Shown one piece after another: positions 32,505-39,221 of a stretch of 39,221 bases of DNA; position 1 is the stretch's first letter; each line of letters starts with the position of its first letter. Made by a program: the position numbers and the translations under genes. The notes beneath the pieces were generated by a model. The model was not told where the DNA came from. It made no database searches and saw only the letters and a program-made list of their open reading frames with translations. This DNA comes from Acidimicrobiaceae bacterium (GTDB taxonomy: Bacteria > Actinomycetota > Acidimicrobiia > Acidimicrobiales > UBA8592), in the NCBI GenBank assembly GCA_002720485.1, contig PBIQ01000033.1, positions 1 to 39,221 of the forward strand. The letters run 5' to 3'.

Positions 32505-33029
32505 ATGATTGAAGAGAATCCATACGAAGATAGATTTGAGCGTACTTTCGCATTCGTAGACCTTTCTGGCTTTACGACGTTTACAGATCGTTGGGGCGAT
32601 AAGGCTGCGGTTGAAGTTCTTAACGACTTTAGATTCCTCGTAAGAACTGTGGCTTCACGAAAAGGGATACGTATAGCAAAATGGCTGGGCGATGGAGCGA
32701 TGCTGGTAGCTGTTGAACCCGAAACCGCTACTGAAGCGATTATGGAGATATTAGAATCTCTAGCTAAATCCGATGCCCCATTGGAACTGAGGGCAGGTTT
32801 AGCTTCTGGTCCGGTATTGCTGGTTGATGGAGAAGACTACCTAGGTCATGCGGTAAACATGGCGTCGCGATTATGTGACAAGGCAGAACCCGGAGAAGTC
32901 CTTGCTACAAGTTCAATGATCACTTCACTGATGGTGAACACGCCATCTACCCCAATCGGCAAACACAGGATCAAAGGATTCAAAGAATCCATAGACCTTG
33001 TTCGACTTACGTTAACCAATTCGGATTGA
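32505..33029 (+). CDS. Class III adenylate cyclase, single catalytic domain
   Basis: A stand-alone nucleotidyl cyclase of 174 residues. Metal-binding aspartates are Asp19 (FVDLSGFT) and Asp63 (LGDGAML). Lys59 and Asp111 (DYLGHAVN) are the pair that selects adenine, so cAMP is the expected product. Asn118 and Arg122 (NMASR) stabilise the transition state. All catalytic residues are present, so an active homodimer is likely. No sensor, HAMP, TM or other regulatory domain is attached, unlike many actinobacterial cyclases. The 106-bp gap from lgt contains GCTGAGA and TCTCAGC as widely spaced inverted arms, of unknown relevance. Confidence 0.85.
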   Translation: MIEENPYEDRFERTFAFVDLSGFTTFTDRWGDKAAVEVLNDFRFLVRTVASRKGIRIAKWLGDGAMLVAVEPETATEAIMEILESLAKSDAPLELRAGLASGPVLLVDGEDYLGHAVNMASRLCDKAEPGEVLATSSMITSLMVNTPSTPIGKHRIKGFKESIDLVRLTLTNSD

Positions 33030-33070
33030 GGTATTTTCTAACATGCCCATTCGAGGTACCAGAAGATGTA

Positions 33071-33119
33071 TTGTAGAAAACTGTGGATCTTTCCTCTGTC
33101 CATGACGCTTCCTCTACAA
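33071..33119 (+). other. Short inverted repeat in the leader of the helicase gene
   Basis: TTGTAGA (33071-33077) and TCTACAA (33113-33119) are exact reverse complements 35 nt apart in the 136-bp gap before the DEAD-box helicase. If transcribed they could close a long, irregular leader stem. Seven bases could match by chance, so this is a weak call. Confidence 0.25.
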
Positions 33120-33165
33120 AGTCGCTCAAACGACCTTCCTCAACCGAAATTTCCTACAACACCTT

Positions 33166-34338
33166 ATGACAAGTAATCAAACATGGAGCGACCTCGGAAT
33201 AGATGTAGATATCTGTGAAGTCCTCATCAAGCGAGGTATAACCTCGCCGTTTCCTATACAAACCCTTACTATCCCAGATGCCCTTTCCGGTAAAGACGTC
33301 TGCGGTAAGGCAAAGACTGGGTCCGGTAAAACTCTGGCATTCGGTATTCCGATGATTCAGAACCTTAATCTGGACATCAAGGCAAGCACAGCTAGCCTTA
33401 GAGTGCTCATACTTGTTCCCACAAGAGAGCTTGCTGTTCAAGTAAGTGAAGAGCTAGAACCTATCGCTGACGTTCGTGGGCTAAAGATAGCTGCAATCTA
33501 CGGAGGGGCGAATATAGAAACTCAGATAAAAACCATTAAAAAGGGGTTAGATGTTGTTGCCGCTACGCCTGGAAGGATGATTGACTTACTCGAAAGAAAC
33601 GTTGTTTCCGTTGGGGGACTGGAGATGGTCGTTATCGATGAAGCTGATCGAATGGCTGACATGGGATTTCTTCCGCAAGTGGAATGGATACTAAGAAAGG
33701 TAGAACGAAAACACCAGACCCTGTTGTTTAGCGCGACGTTGGACGGCGTTGTTAACTCATTGATCCAGAGATACCAATCTGATCCTTGCATGCACGAAGT
33801 AGAAGCTAAAGAAATCACTGTCGAAGAGATGACTCATCGGTTCCTCCATGTTCATGAGCGAGACAAAGTCAAAGTCGCTGCTTCCATAGCAGCTTCAGCT
33901 TCACGAACTTTGATATTCAGTAACACTAAAGCGGGATGCGATCATCTGGTCCGGAAACTAACAGAAGAGGGTGTTAAAGCTCAAGCCATCCATGGGGATC
34001 TTCGTCAGAATATGAGAGAGAAAGCACTGGACCGCTTTGCAAAGGGCGATCTTCCCGTCCTAGTCGCTACTGATGTAGCAGCTCGCGGAATTCACGTTGA
34101 TGATGTCGAAGTAGTCATTCATTATGACCCTCCGCCTGACCATAAAACGTATCTCCACCGGTCCGGTAGGACGGCGAGAGCAGGAACAAAAGGCCTTGTC
34201 GTCACACTGTTGCTTTGGGATGAAGAACTAGTGGTAAAACGACTTCAAAAGCGTGTTGGACTGGACATTCCTGTGGTGGAAATGTTCTCTAACGATCAAC
34301 GACTAGGAAGTCTTGGAGATTGGGAGCCAGAAAAGTAA
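33166..34338 (+). CDS. DEAD-box RNA helicase
   Basis: An ATP-dependent RNA helicase core of 390 residues. Motifs in order: Q motif FPIQTLTIPDAL (about 29-40), I AKTGSGKT (49-56), Ia PTRELAVQ, Ib ATPGR, II DEAD (158-161), III SAT, IV LIFSNTK, V ATDVAARGIHVDD and VI HRSGRTARAG. The protein ends about 50 residues after motif VI, without the long basic or RNA-binding tail of DeaD/CsdA or DbpA, so it resembles minimal RhlE-like helicases. Roles in ribosome assembly or cold-stress RNA remodelling are plausible. No good ribosome site precedes the ATG; a TACAAC stretch 5 nt before it could make it leaderless. Confidence 0.9.
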   Translation: MTSNQTWSDLGIDVDICEVLIKRGITSPFPIQTLTIPDALSGKDVCGKAKTGSGKTLAFGIPMIQNLNLDIKASTASLRVLILVPTRELAVQVSEELEPIADVRGLKIAAIYGGANIETQIKTIKKGLDVVAATPGRMIDLLERNVVSVGGLEMVVIDEADRMADMGFLPQVEWILRKVERKHQTLLFSATLDGVVNSLIQRYQSDPCMHEVEAKEITVEEMTHRFLHVHERDKVKVAASIAASASRTLIFSNTKAGCDHLVRKLTEEGVKAQAIHGDLRQNMREKALDRFAKGDLPVLVATDVAARGIHVDDVEVVIHYDPPPDHKTYLHRSGRTARAGTKGLVVTLLLWDEELVVKRLQKRVGLDIPVVEMFSNDQRLGSLGDWEPEK

Positions 34339-34407
34339 AAGCTAGGTAGTTTTTTCACTACGAAACACTCGTACACTTTTAGGTATGTATTTTTCGAGTG
34401 GGTCCCG

Positions 34408-36138
34408 ATGAATCCGTTAATGACACAATGGCTTCAAAGGTCATTAGAGGAGGGCTATGACCCTATTGAAGTAGCAGCAGCAGTGGCGAGAGGAGTAGCT
34501 GCCCAAAAAGGTCTGCTTCGGGACTCATCAGGACCTCACCTTCTTTCCTGTGGAAACCTGCTTCCTCCTGAAGAAGTTGAATATACACCGGAATTGGTCG
34601 GGGCAGTCTATGAGCAATGTCTGGATTCTTCGGTGCGCCGAAACAGCGGTGTCCACTACACTCCGACCAAAGTTGCGCAGAAACTCACCGATCTTGCTCT
34701 ATACACAGCTCCTCTAGGGCCCGTTTGCGACCCTTCTGTAGGAGGCGGGTCATTTTTGCTCGCTGCAGCACATATTTTTCGAAAGTCTGGTCTTTCCTCT
34801 TCGACTATTATTCAAGACTTCCTATGGGGTATTGATATAGATCCGGACGCAGTACTAGTTGCCAAAGCGGCGCTATCGCTTTGGGCATCCGATGATGATT
34901 GGATCCTCGCCGGAGACAACATCGTAGCGGCTGACTCTTTAGAGAAAGGCATTCAAGCTTTCACTTCACCCCCAAAAGGGGGATTTTCTGCAGTCATAGG
35001 AAATCCTCCCTTTCAGAATCAGCTTCAACACCAGACCGTTCGTACTTTAGATTCAACAAATCGACTTCGAGAACGTTGGAAGACTTCTGCCGGCCCATAC
35101 GCAGATACAGCATGCTTTTTCCTACTAGTCGGAGCCTCAATGCTGGCAGATGAGGGAACCTTGCTTATGATCCAGCCTCAGTCCTTTATTTCAGCATCTG
35201 ATTCCTGCCCGATACGTGAAGAACTTGAAAAGCAAATGGATCTTAGAGGTATGTGGTTGGGCGGGTCAGACGTATTTGAAGCCGGTGTGCATGTCTGCGC
35301 GCCGATTTTTGGTCCGATGAGCGGAGAATCAGAATTGAGGTTATGGGAGGGTTCTGAGATTAGGGAAAGAGAACCCATCGCCAGAGACAAAGGAGATAAC
35401 TGGACAGAGATAATTTCTGCAGTTAGCGGAGTTCCATCTGTCAACCTTCAAGGCCCAGAGCTTAGAAAGATCTGTTCGTCAACTGCGGGTTTCAGAGATC
35501 AATTCTATGGGCTTAAAGAGTACGTCTTTGAAAAACATCTTTGCGAGGGGGATTGGGCCCCTCTTATTACGGTAGGGATGATTGATCCATTTCGTAACCG
35601 TTGGGGAAAGGGGGCATTTCGATATGCGAACAAAAGTTGGATTGAGCCTGTAGTCGACCTAGATGCGCTAAAGAACGGGAACTCAGAGTTATACCATTGG
35701 GTCAGAGATCGTTTAAGGCCAAAGGTCCTAGTGGCAACCCAGACCAAAGTACTAGAAGTGCTTCCTGACCCTGAAGGGTGTTTTATCCCATCAACGCCGG
35801 TTATTTCAGTCGAATGCGACTCCAAGGACATATGGCGTATCTCTGCTGCGCTGAGCTCTCCCGCTGCCAGTGCGAGAGCTTTCGCCAGAGCTGCAGGAGC
35901 AGCCTTGTCATCGGACACCCTGAAGCTATCGGCCACCCAAATAAGTGAAATACCGCTGCCAGAGAAAACCCATGAGTGGAATCAAGCAGCTCAATTTGCA
36001 AAGAAGGCGTATTTGGCTGACTCAGAGACAATGTGGGCATCGTATCTACGAAAGATTGGTAGCGAAACCGCAAAAGCATACGAGCTTAACGATGATGTTT
36101 TTGAATGGTGGTTAAACCGGCTGCCGGCATGGCGCTAA
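34408..36138 (+). CDS. Orphan N6-adenine DNA methyltransferase (Eco57I/TaqI-like)
   Basis: A gamma-type amino-methyltransferase of 576 residues. SAM-binding motif I is DPSVGGGSF at about 108-116, preceded by GVHYTPTKVAQKL (motif X region). The catalytic motif IV is NPPF (199-202), which methylates adenine N6. LWGIDIDPDAVLVAK matches motif II. The C-terminal half (about 330-576) should be the target-recognition part. The N-terminal 75 residues are too short for, and lack, the PD-(D/E)XK nuclease of type IIG enzymes. No separate restriction enzyme or specificity subunit is adjacent, so this is an orphan methylase on present evidence. A short inverted repeat CACTCG/CGAGTG (34366-34400) lies just upstream. 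Confidence 0.8.
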   Translation: MNPLMTQWLQRSLEEGYDPIEVAAAVARGVAAQKGLLRDSSGPHLLSCGNLLPPEEVEYTPELVGAVYEQCLDSSVRRNSGVHYTPTKVAQKLTDLALYTAPLGPVCDPSVGGGSFLLAAAHIFRKSGLSSSTIIQDFLWGIDIDPDAVLVAKAALSLWASDDDWILAGDNIVAADSLEKGIQAFTSPPKGGFSAVIGNPPFQNQLQHQTVRTLDSTNRLRERWKTSAGPYADTACFFLLVGASMLADEGTLLMIQPQSFISASDSCPIREELEKQMDLRGMWLGGSDVFEAGVHVCAPIFGPMSGESELRLWEGSEIREREPIARDKGDNWTEIISAVSGVPSVNLQGPELRKICSSTAGFRDQFYGLKEYVFEKHLCEGDWAPLITVGMIDPFRNRWGKGAFRYANKSWIEPVVDLDALKNGNSELYHWVRDRLRPKVLVATQTKVLEVLPDPEGCFIPSTPVISVECDSKDIWRISAALSSPAASARAFARAAGAALSSDTLKLSATQISEIPLPEKTHEWNQAAQFAKKAYLADSETMWASYLRKIGSETAKAYELNDDVFEWWLNRLPAWR

Positions 36139-36146
36139 CAATTTAC

Positions 36147-36177
36147 GGCAAATGTTGGAGTTTGCGCCAAATGCTGG
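36147..36177 (+). repeat. Imperfect 12-bp direct repeat upstream of the metX riboswitch
   Basis: GGCAAATGTTGG (36147-36158) and GCCAAATGCTGG (36166-36177) agree at 10 of 12 positions with a 19-bp period. They lie just after the methyltransferase stop and just before the riboswitch, where the metX promoter should be. A transcription-factor site is possible; chance similarity cannot be excluded. Confidence 0.3.
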
Positions 36178-36184
36178 TTCACTG

Positions 36185-36301
36185 ACAGTACATCAAGAGC
36201 GGTTCGTTATTCGAACACGGCAACCTGGGATTGACACCCAAGGTGCCTCTAGCCGGAGGGTTAGGATGCGGTTTAGTCTAAGGCTAAGCAACAAAGTGCC
36301 G
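36185..36301 (+). promoter_or_regulatory. SAM-I/IV-type (SAM clan) riboswitch upstream of metX
   Basis: Sequence blocks of the SAM-I clan core are present in order: CATCAAGAG (36191-36199), GGCAACC (36219-36225) and AAGGTGC (36240-36246). Helices can be drawn: P1 CATC/GATG (36191-36194 with 36265-36268), P2 GTTCG/CGAAC (about 36202-36216), P3 CTGGG/CCCAAG (about 36225-36241) and P4 CCTC/GGAG (36246-36258). A further small stem after P1 (TTAG/CTAA, 36273-36287) is placed like the P5 pseudoknot element of SAM-IV and SAM-I/IV RNAs rather than the SAM-I terminator. It ends about 60 nt before the metX ATG with no obvious terminator, suggesting translational control. The exact subclass is inference. 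Confidence 0.75.
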
Positions 36302-36359
36302 AGGAACAAAAAATATCTCATCACTTAGCATCAAGGTGTCTATTTCGAAGAGAGATAAA

Positions 36360-37622
36360 ATGGAACAGGTGAGACGAGCAAAATCTAAAGGACCAAGGTT
36401 AGATATCATTGAAGGAGGTCAAGGCCCTAGTGAAGGGTCCTTGAACGCTGTTCCCGCGCATCCGCGGAACTATTCTTCTGATCTTCCCGTTTCTGGTGCT
36501 TGGTTTCCAGGAGACCCAGTAGGCCACCGTCGGTTTCTCACAATAACAGACGGCTACCCATTTGCTCTCGAGCCTGGTGGCAGCTTGGCTGAAGTAGTAC
36601 AGGCGTACGAGACCTGGGGAACGCTTAACAGTGACAGTTCTAACGCTGTACTTGTGTGCCATGCGTTGACCGGAGACTCGCATGTAACAGGAGAAAGCAA
36701 TACCGCCCATCCCACGAAAGGCTGGTGGGATGATGTGATTGGGCCAGGCAAAGCAGTTGACACGAATGAGTATTTTGTCGTTTGCATAAATGTCCTTGGT
36801 GGCTGCCAAGGAAGCACTGGGCCATCCTCAATTGATCCTTCAGTGGGTCGCCCGTATGGGTCACGTTTCCCAGAGATAACAATCCGCGACATCGTCAGAG
36901 CGCAGGCAAAAGTAGCAGATCACCTAGGAGTGCGCTGCTGGCACGCTGTCATAGGAGGATCAATGGGCGGCATGCAAGTGCTTGAATGGGCAGCCATGTT
37001 TCCAGAACGCGTGCAACGTATTGCCCCGATAGCAACAGCTCTAGCAGCTAGCTCACAACAGATCGCTTGGAGCGCTGTAGGAAGATCAGCGCTAGCGTTA
37101 GATCCTAGATGGAGGGGCGGAGATTACTATGATGCTGAACCAGGTGATGGTCCTTATGCTGGCCTTGCCATAGCGCGAGCTATTGCACAGATTCATTACC
37201 GAAGCGATGAAAGTTTCCAAGAACGTTTCGGAAGAGCACTTGTAGAGAAAGATTCGATCTTCGGCCTATGGGACCGTTTTCAAGTTGAATCCTACTTGGA
37301 TTATCACGGTGAGAAATTAGTACGTCGTTTCGACGCAAACTCATATCTCGTTCTCAATCGAGCTATGGATACACACGATCTAGCTCGAGGGCGCATATCC
37401 ATCCAAGAAGCTATAAAAAGGATCACCGCAACTACAGCCACAGCAAGTATCAGTACAGATTCTTTGTACCCACCGCACCAACAGATTGAAATTCAACGGT
37501 TCATACAAGAAGCTGGCGGTGATTGCAGCTATATCGAAATCGAAGACCCTAACGGGCACGATGGCTTTCTGCTGGCCACAAATGGTGTCGGAGACGTTCT
37601 CCGATCCCTTCTTGATAGCTAG
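36360..37622 (+). CDS. metX: Homoserine O-acetyltransferase (MetX)
   Basis: MetX acylates homoserine as the entry to methionine synthesis. It is an alpha/beta hydrolase-fold enzyme with Ser201 in GGSMGGMQ, Asp367 in STDSLYPP and His400 in NGHDGF. ALTGDSHV and VYETWGTLN-like sequence (QAYETWGTLN) near the N-terminus also fit. I use ATG 36360 (420 residues), which has AGAGAG about 7 nt upstream; GTG 36336 lacks a ribosome site. An extra charged N-terminal segment of about 40 residues precedes the core. Acetyl versus succinyl donor cannot be settled from sequence. A SAM-clan riboswitch lies directly upstream. The usual metY partner is not adjacent. Confidence 0.92.
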   Translation: MEQVRRAKSKGPRLDIIEGGQGPSEGSLNAVPAHPRNYSSDLPVSGAWFPGDPVGHRRFLTITDGYPFALEPGGSLAEVVQAYETWGTLNSDSSNAVLVCHALTGDSHVTGESNTAHPTKGWWDDVIGPGKAVDTNEYFVVCINVLGGCQGSTGPSSIDPSVGRPYGSRFPEITIRDIVRAQAKVADHLGVRCWHAVIGGSMGGMQVLEWAAMFPERVQRIAPIATALAASSQQIAWSAVGRSALALDPRWRGGDYYDAEPGDGPYAGLAIARAIAQIHYRSDESFQERFGRALVEKDSIFGLWDRFQVESYLDYHGEKLVRRFDANSYLVLNRAMDTHDLARGRISIQEAIKRITATTATASISTDSLYPPHQQIEIQRFIQEAGGDCSYIEIEDPNGHDGFLLATNGVGDVLRSLLDS

Positions 37623-37642
37623 CACCGTCACCGTGAGGGGTT

Positions 37643-38428
37643 ATGCCTGAAGGGATAGAGGTTGAATACTACCGGAGGGGCGCAGAAGCAGGTCTCTCCC
37701 GAGAAATCTCTTCGGTAGTAGCTGATGACCTTCGTTACCTTAAGGGTCAAACATCACCTGAGATTCTTACAGAGGCTTTAGTCGGAAGTGAATTTCTTCA
37801 TGCAAGGCGAATCGGTAAGTTGCTGTATCTGGAAATTGACAATGGGGATTGCTTAGGTCTCCGGTTTGGAATGACGGGAAGAATTATCGTTGACGGTTCT
37901 GCCCCTATTGAATATCTGGAATATTCCAGTGTTCGAGACGAACCTTCTTGGGATCGTTTAATCGTGAATTTCGCAGATGGTGGGAGTATGCGGATTCGCG
38001 ATCCTCGGCGTCTGGGCGGCGTAGAGCTTAATCCTGACCTTGGTTTGCTTGGCTATGACTTGTATGCACTGACGGAGCAGATGCTCAAAGATGTACTTCT
38101 GGGTTCTGCGCGCCCCATCAAAGCTAGATTAATGGACCAAAGTAGAATCGCGGGAGTAGGGAACTTGCTGGCAGATGAGATTCTTTGGCGTGCATCTATT
38201 GATCCAAGGCGGGCTTCCGATTCTTTGAACAATCACGAAATCCGAACCTTGCACAGGCACTTTTCAAAGACTGTTTCTGAACTGACATCTCTAGGCGGAT
38301 CCCACATGGGCTTGTTGCAAGATCACAGAGTAGGTGGTGGAATATGTCCAAGAGACGGAATTCCCTTGGAAAGATACAAGGTTGGGGGGAGAACAACCTA
38401 TTCTTGTCCTGAACATCAGAAAGGATGA
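37643..38428 (+). CDS. Fpg/Nei family DNA glycosylase with atypical zinc finger
   Basis: A base-excision-repair glycosylase/AP lyase of 261 residues. The N-terminal MPEGIEVE supplies the catalytic Pro2 and Glu3. RRIGKLLYLEI contains the conserved lysine (about 60), and FGMTGR and ARLMDQSRIAGVGNLLADEILW is the helix-two-turn-helix (quoted in part as IAGVGNLLADEILW). The C-terminal zinc finger is unusual: the standard four cysteines are replaced by Cys235-Asp238 and Cys255-His258 (CPRD...CPEH). The initiation is MPEG rather than MPELP, so it is a divergent Fpg/Nei protein, not safely MutM. GAGGGG precedes the ATG; it starts 20 nt after metX. Confidence 0.85.
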   Translation: MPEGIEVEYYRRGAEAGLSREISSVVADDLRYLKGQTSPEILTEALVGSEFLHARRIGKLLYLEIDNGDCLGLRFGMTGRIIVDGSAPIEYLEYSSVRDEPSWDRLIVNFADGGSMRIRDPRRLGGVELNPDLGLLGYDLYALTEQMLKDVLLGSARPIKARLMDQSRIAGVGNLLADEILWRASIDPRRASDSLNNHEIRTLHRHFSKTVSELTSLGGSHMGLLQDHRVGGGICPRDGIPLERYKVGGRTTYSCPEHQKG

Positions 38429-38434
38429 TGCAGG

Positions 38435-38824
38435 ATGAAGAAAGCCGGTATGTATATAACTGCTGTGGTTCTCAACCTTGCGTATCTACTGCAAAAAATA
38501 GATTCATCGTTTGCGCAAATAACAGAGTCTGAGAAAGAGTACATTCCAGGTGAAAGTGAAACCTCACAACTTATTACGTCTTCTTTCGAAGTGAGAAGAG
38601 CAGTAATCGCCTTGATCGTCATTGCGGCAGTGGCCTTTATCGGCTTATGGTATTACTGGCGCAAGACGGGACAATGGGCGCGGGATCGCTTTGTCGAAGA
38701 ACACGGTCAAGAGGCCTTAACCAAGCGGAATTTCTTTCAAGTGTTTCCCCGATCTAAAAATAGGCAGATAGCCCAAAATCAGGATTCCCCAAATGGTGAA
38801 ATTTCTGGTTCAACTGACTTGTAG
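38435..38824 (+). CDS. Small membrane protein of unknown function
   Basis: I do not recognise this 129-residue protein. It has a hydrophobic N-terminal segment (about 5-27, ending SSFAQ, possibly a cleaved signal peptide). A short acidic, Glu/Ser-rich extracytoplasmic stretch follows, then a strong TM helix (about 56-76) ending in YYWRK, and a polar C-terminal tail rich in Arg, Gln and Asn. If the first segment is a signal peptide, the tail would be cytoplasmic. It starts 6 nt after the glycosylase stop and is probably cotranscribed with it. Confidence 0.65.
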   Translation: MKKAGMYITAVVLNLAYLLQKIDSSFAQITESEKEYIPGESETSQLITSSFEVRRAVIALIVIAAVAFIGLWYYWRKTGQWARDRFVEEHGQEALTKRNFFQVFPRSKNRQIAQNQDSPNGEISGSTDL

Positions 38825-38835
38825 GTAACTTGCTC

Positions 38836-38841
38836 TATGCT
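38836..38841 (+). promoter_or_regulatory. Putative -10 box (TATGCT) for leaderless small gene
   Basis: TATGCT fits TANNNT and ends 6 nt before ATG 38848. CTGACT lies 16 bp upstream as a possible -35. No ribosome site is present. Confidence 0.4.
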
Positions 38842-38847
38842 AAGTGC

Positions 38848-39066
38848 ATGGAAAACGAACTTGATATTGAAGCAATGTTGCAACGGTTTAAAGATAGGGC
38901 AGCAGCAGTGAAAAAAAGAGATCTCCCTCCCGTTGGAGGTGAAGAACGGCAACTCTTTATTGAACAAGCGCAGCAGGACTATATGGATTACGCGATCATA
39001 GGAGACGCTAAAGGTTCCCTTGTCGATGGAATCCTTACCTTAGAGGTAGATCTTCGAACCTCGTAA
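38848..39066 (+). CDS. Small hypothetical protein
   Basis: A 72-residue soluble protein that I do not recognise: Glu/Lys/Ala-rich helix (about 5-25, with MLQRFKDRAAAVKKRD), a PPVGGEERQLFIEQAQQDYMDYA stretch (short form: GGEERQLFIEQAQQDY) and an ending in beta-like sequence, GILTLEVDLRTS. The composition and codon use resemble neighbouring genes, and the frame ends cleanly, which supports coding. A TTG at 38830 opens the frame, but the ATG at 38848 is preferred because of the leaderless promoter spacing. Its 3' neighbour is the tRNA-Gly gene. Confidence 0.6.
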   Translation: MENELDIEAMLQRFKDRAAAVKKRDLPPVGGEERQLFIEQAQQDYMDYAIIGDAKGSLVDGILTLEVDLRTS

Positions 39067-39120
39067 AAGGGCATCAAGGGCCGGAAAGCATCGAGGCGAG
39101 CTGTTTCCATTTTCCTCTGA

Positions 39121-39150
39121 TTGCTTATTTCTCTTTCTGTTTCCTATACT
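39121..39150 (+). promoter_or_regulatory. Promoter of the tRNA-Gly gene
   Basis: TTGCTT (39121-39126) and TATACT (39145-39150) are separated by 18 bp, a good sigma-70-type promoter. The mature tRNA would begin 9 bp after the -10, so its 5' leader would be only a few nucleotides. Confidence 0.6.
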
Positions 39151-39159
39151 TGAGTCTCT

Positions 39160-39221
39160 GCGGATGTAGCTCAGTTGGTAGAGCGCAACCTTGCCAAGGT
39201 TGAGGTCGCCGGTTCGAGGCC
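39160..39221 (+). tRNA. tRNA-Gly (anticodon GCC), 3' end cut by the window
   Basis: 62 nt are visible. The acceptor strand GCGGATG is followed by TA, a D arm GCTC...GAGC, an anticodon stem CAACC/GGTTG with loop TTGCCAA (anticodon GCC, glycine), the variable loop and the beginning of the T arm with GGTTCGA. The acceptor 3' strand lies beyond the window. GCC reads GGC and GGU codons. Confidence 0.93.

Noticed and set aside
34408-34640. N-terminal nuclease domain making the methylase a type IIG restriction enzyme
   Set aside because: Only about 75 residues precede the methylase core and no PD-(D/E)XK pattern is visible in them.
1-39221. CRISPR array, insertion sequence, prophage or toxin-antitoxin pair
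   Set aside because: No regular repeat-spacer pattern, transposase or integrase motif, phage gene, or small overlapping toxin-antitoxin-like pair was seen.

Overview
The window looks like a chromosomal segment of a free-living actinobacterium. I infer a marine, streamlined Acidimicrobiia-like lineage with slightly AT-rich base composition judged by eye. The reasons are the actinobacterial gene order (dapA-rnj-ftsK, rimO-pgsA-cinA, recA-miaB-miaA-dapF-hflX, dapC-dapE, lexA next to a LysM gene), Gram-positive/actinobacterial LexA boxes of the form CGAAC-N4-GTTCG, a class II ribonucleotide reductase, and several start codons that sit exactly 6 nt after a TANNNT box, as in leaderless actinobacterial transcripts. 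Taxonomy is inference only. No phage, IS element, CRISPR array, plasmid function or pseudogene was seen, and no gene-free stretch exceeds 300 bp.

Layout. 1-392: 3' end of a SURF1-type cytochrome oxidase assembly gene. 466-9820, all +: dapA, rnj (RNase J), ftsK, a Ca/cation antiporter, rimO, pgsA, cinA. 9817-10976, minus: a lipoprotein-like alpha/beta hydrolase and msrB. 11055-16789, +: a LexA box and recA, then miaB-miaA-dapF-hflX, tightly packed. 16779-19048, +: dapC and dapE (succinyl-DAP branch of lysine/DAP synthesis). 19045-20320: lexA (minus) diverging from a LysM membrane protein across four LexA boxes. 20368-21099: a stand-alone RibD C-terminal-type reductase (minus). 21324-28648, +: nrdJ, a PatB/MalY-type lyase, a zinc alcohol dehydrogenase, a GNAT acetyltransferase and a GH13 alpha-glucosidase. 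28631-31497, minus: the riboflavin operon ribE-ribBA-ribH, preceded by a SnoaL/NTF2-like gene and a striking 43-bp perfect palindrome. 31565-39221, +: lgt, a class III adenylate cyclase, a DEAD-box helicase, an orphan N6-adenine DNA methyltransferase, a SAM-I/IV-type riboswitch with metX, an Fpg/Nei-family glycosylase, two small genes and the start of tRNA-Gly(GCC).

How they work together. The SOS circuit is nearly complete here: LexA, RecA and a probable SOS-induced, LysM-containing division inhibitor all carry LexA boxes. Four DAP-pathway genes (dapA, dapF, dapC, dapE) are spread over the + strand blocks. RimO and MiaB, two radical-SAM methylthiotransferases of the same superfamily, modify ribosomal protein S12 and tRNA; MiaA makes the substrate of MiaB. 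Methionine synthesis (metX) appears to be under SAM feedback by RNA.

The best candidates for new biology are regulatory: the 19-bp-arm palindrome in front of ribE, which has no FMN riboswitch; three helically phased AATCCACAA repeats in front of nrdJ; the recA leader hairpin; and the SAM-family riboswitch placed between a SAM-consuming orphan methyltransferase and metX. I did not find a clearly new multi-gene system.
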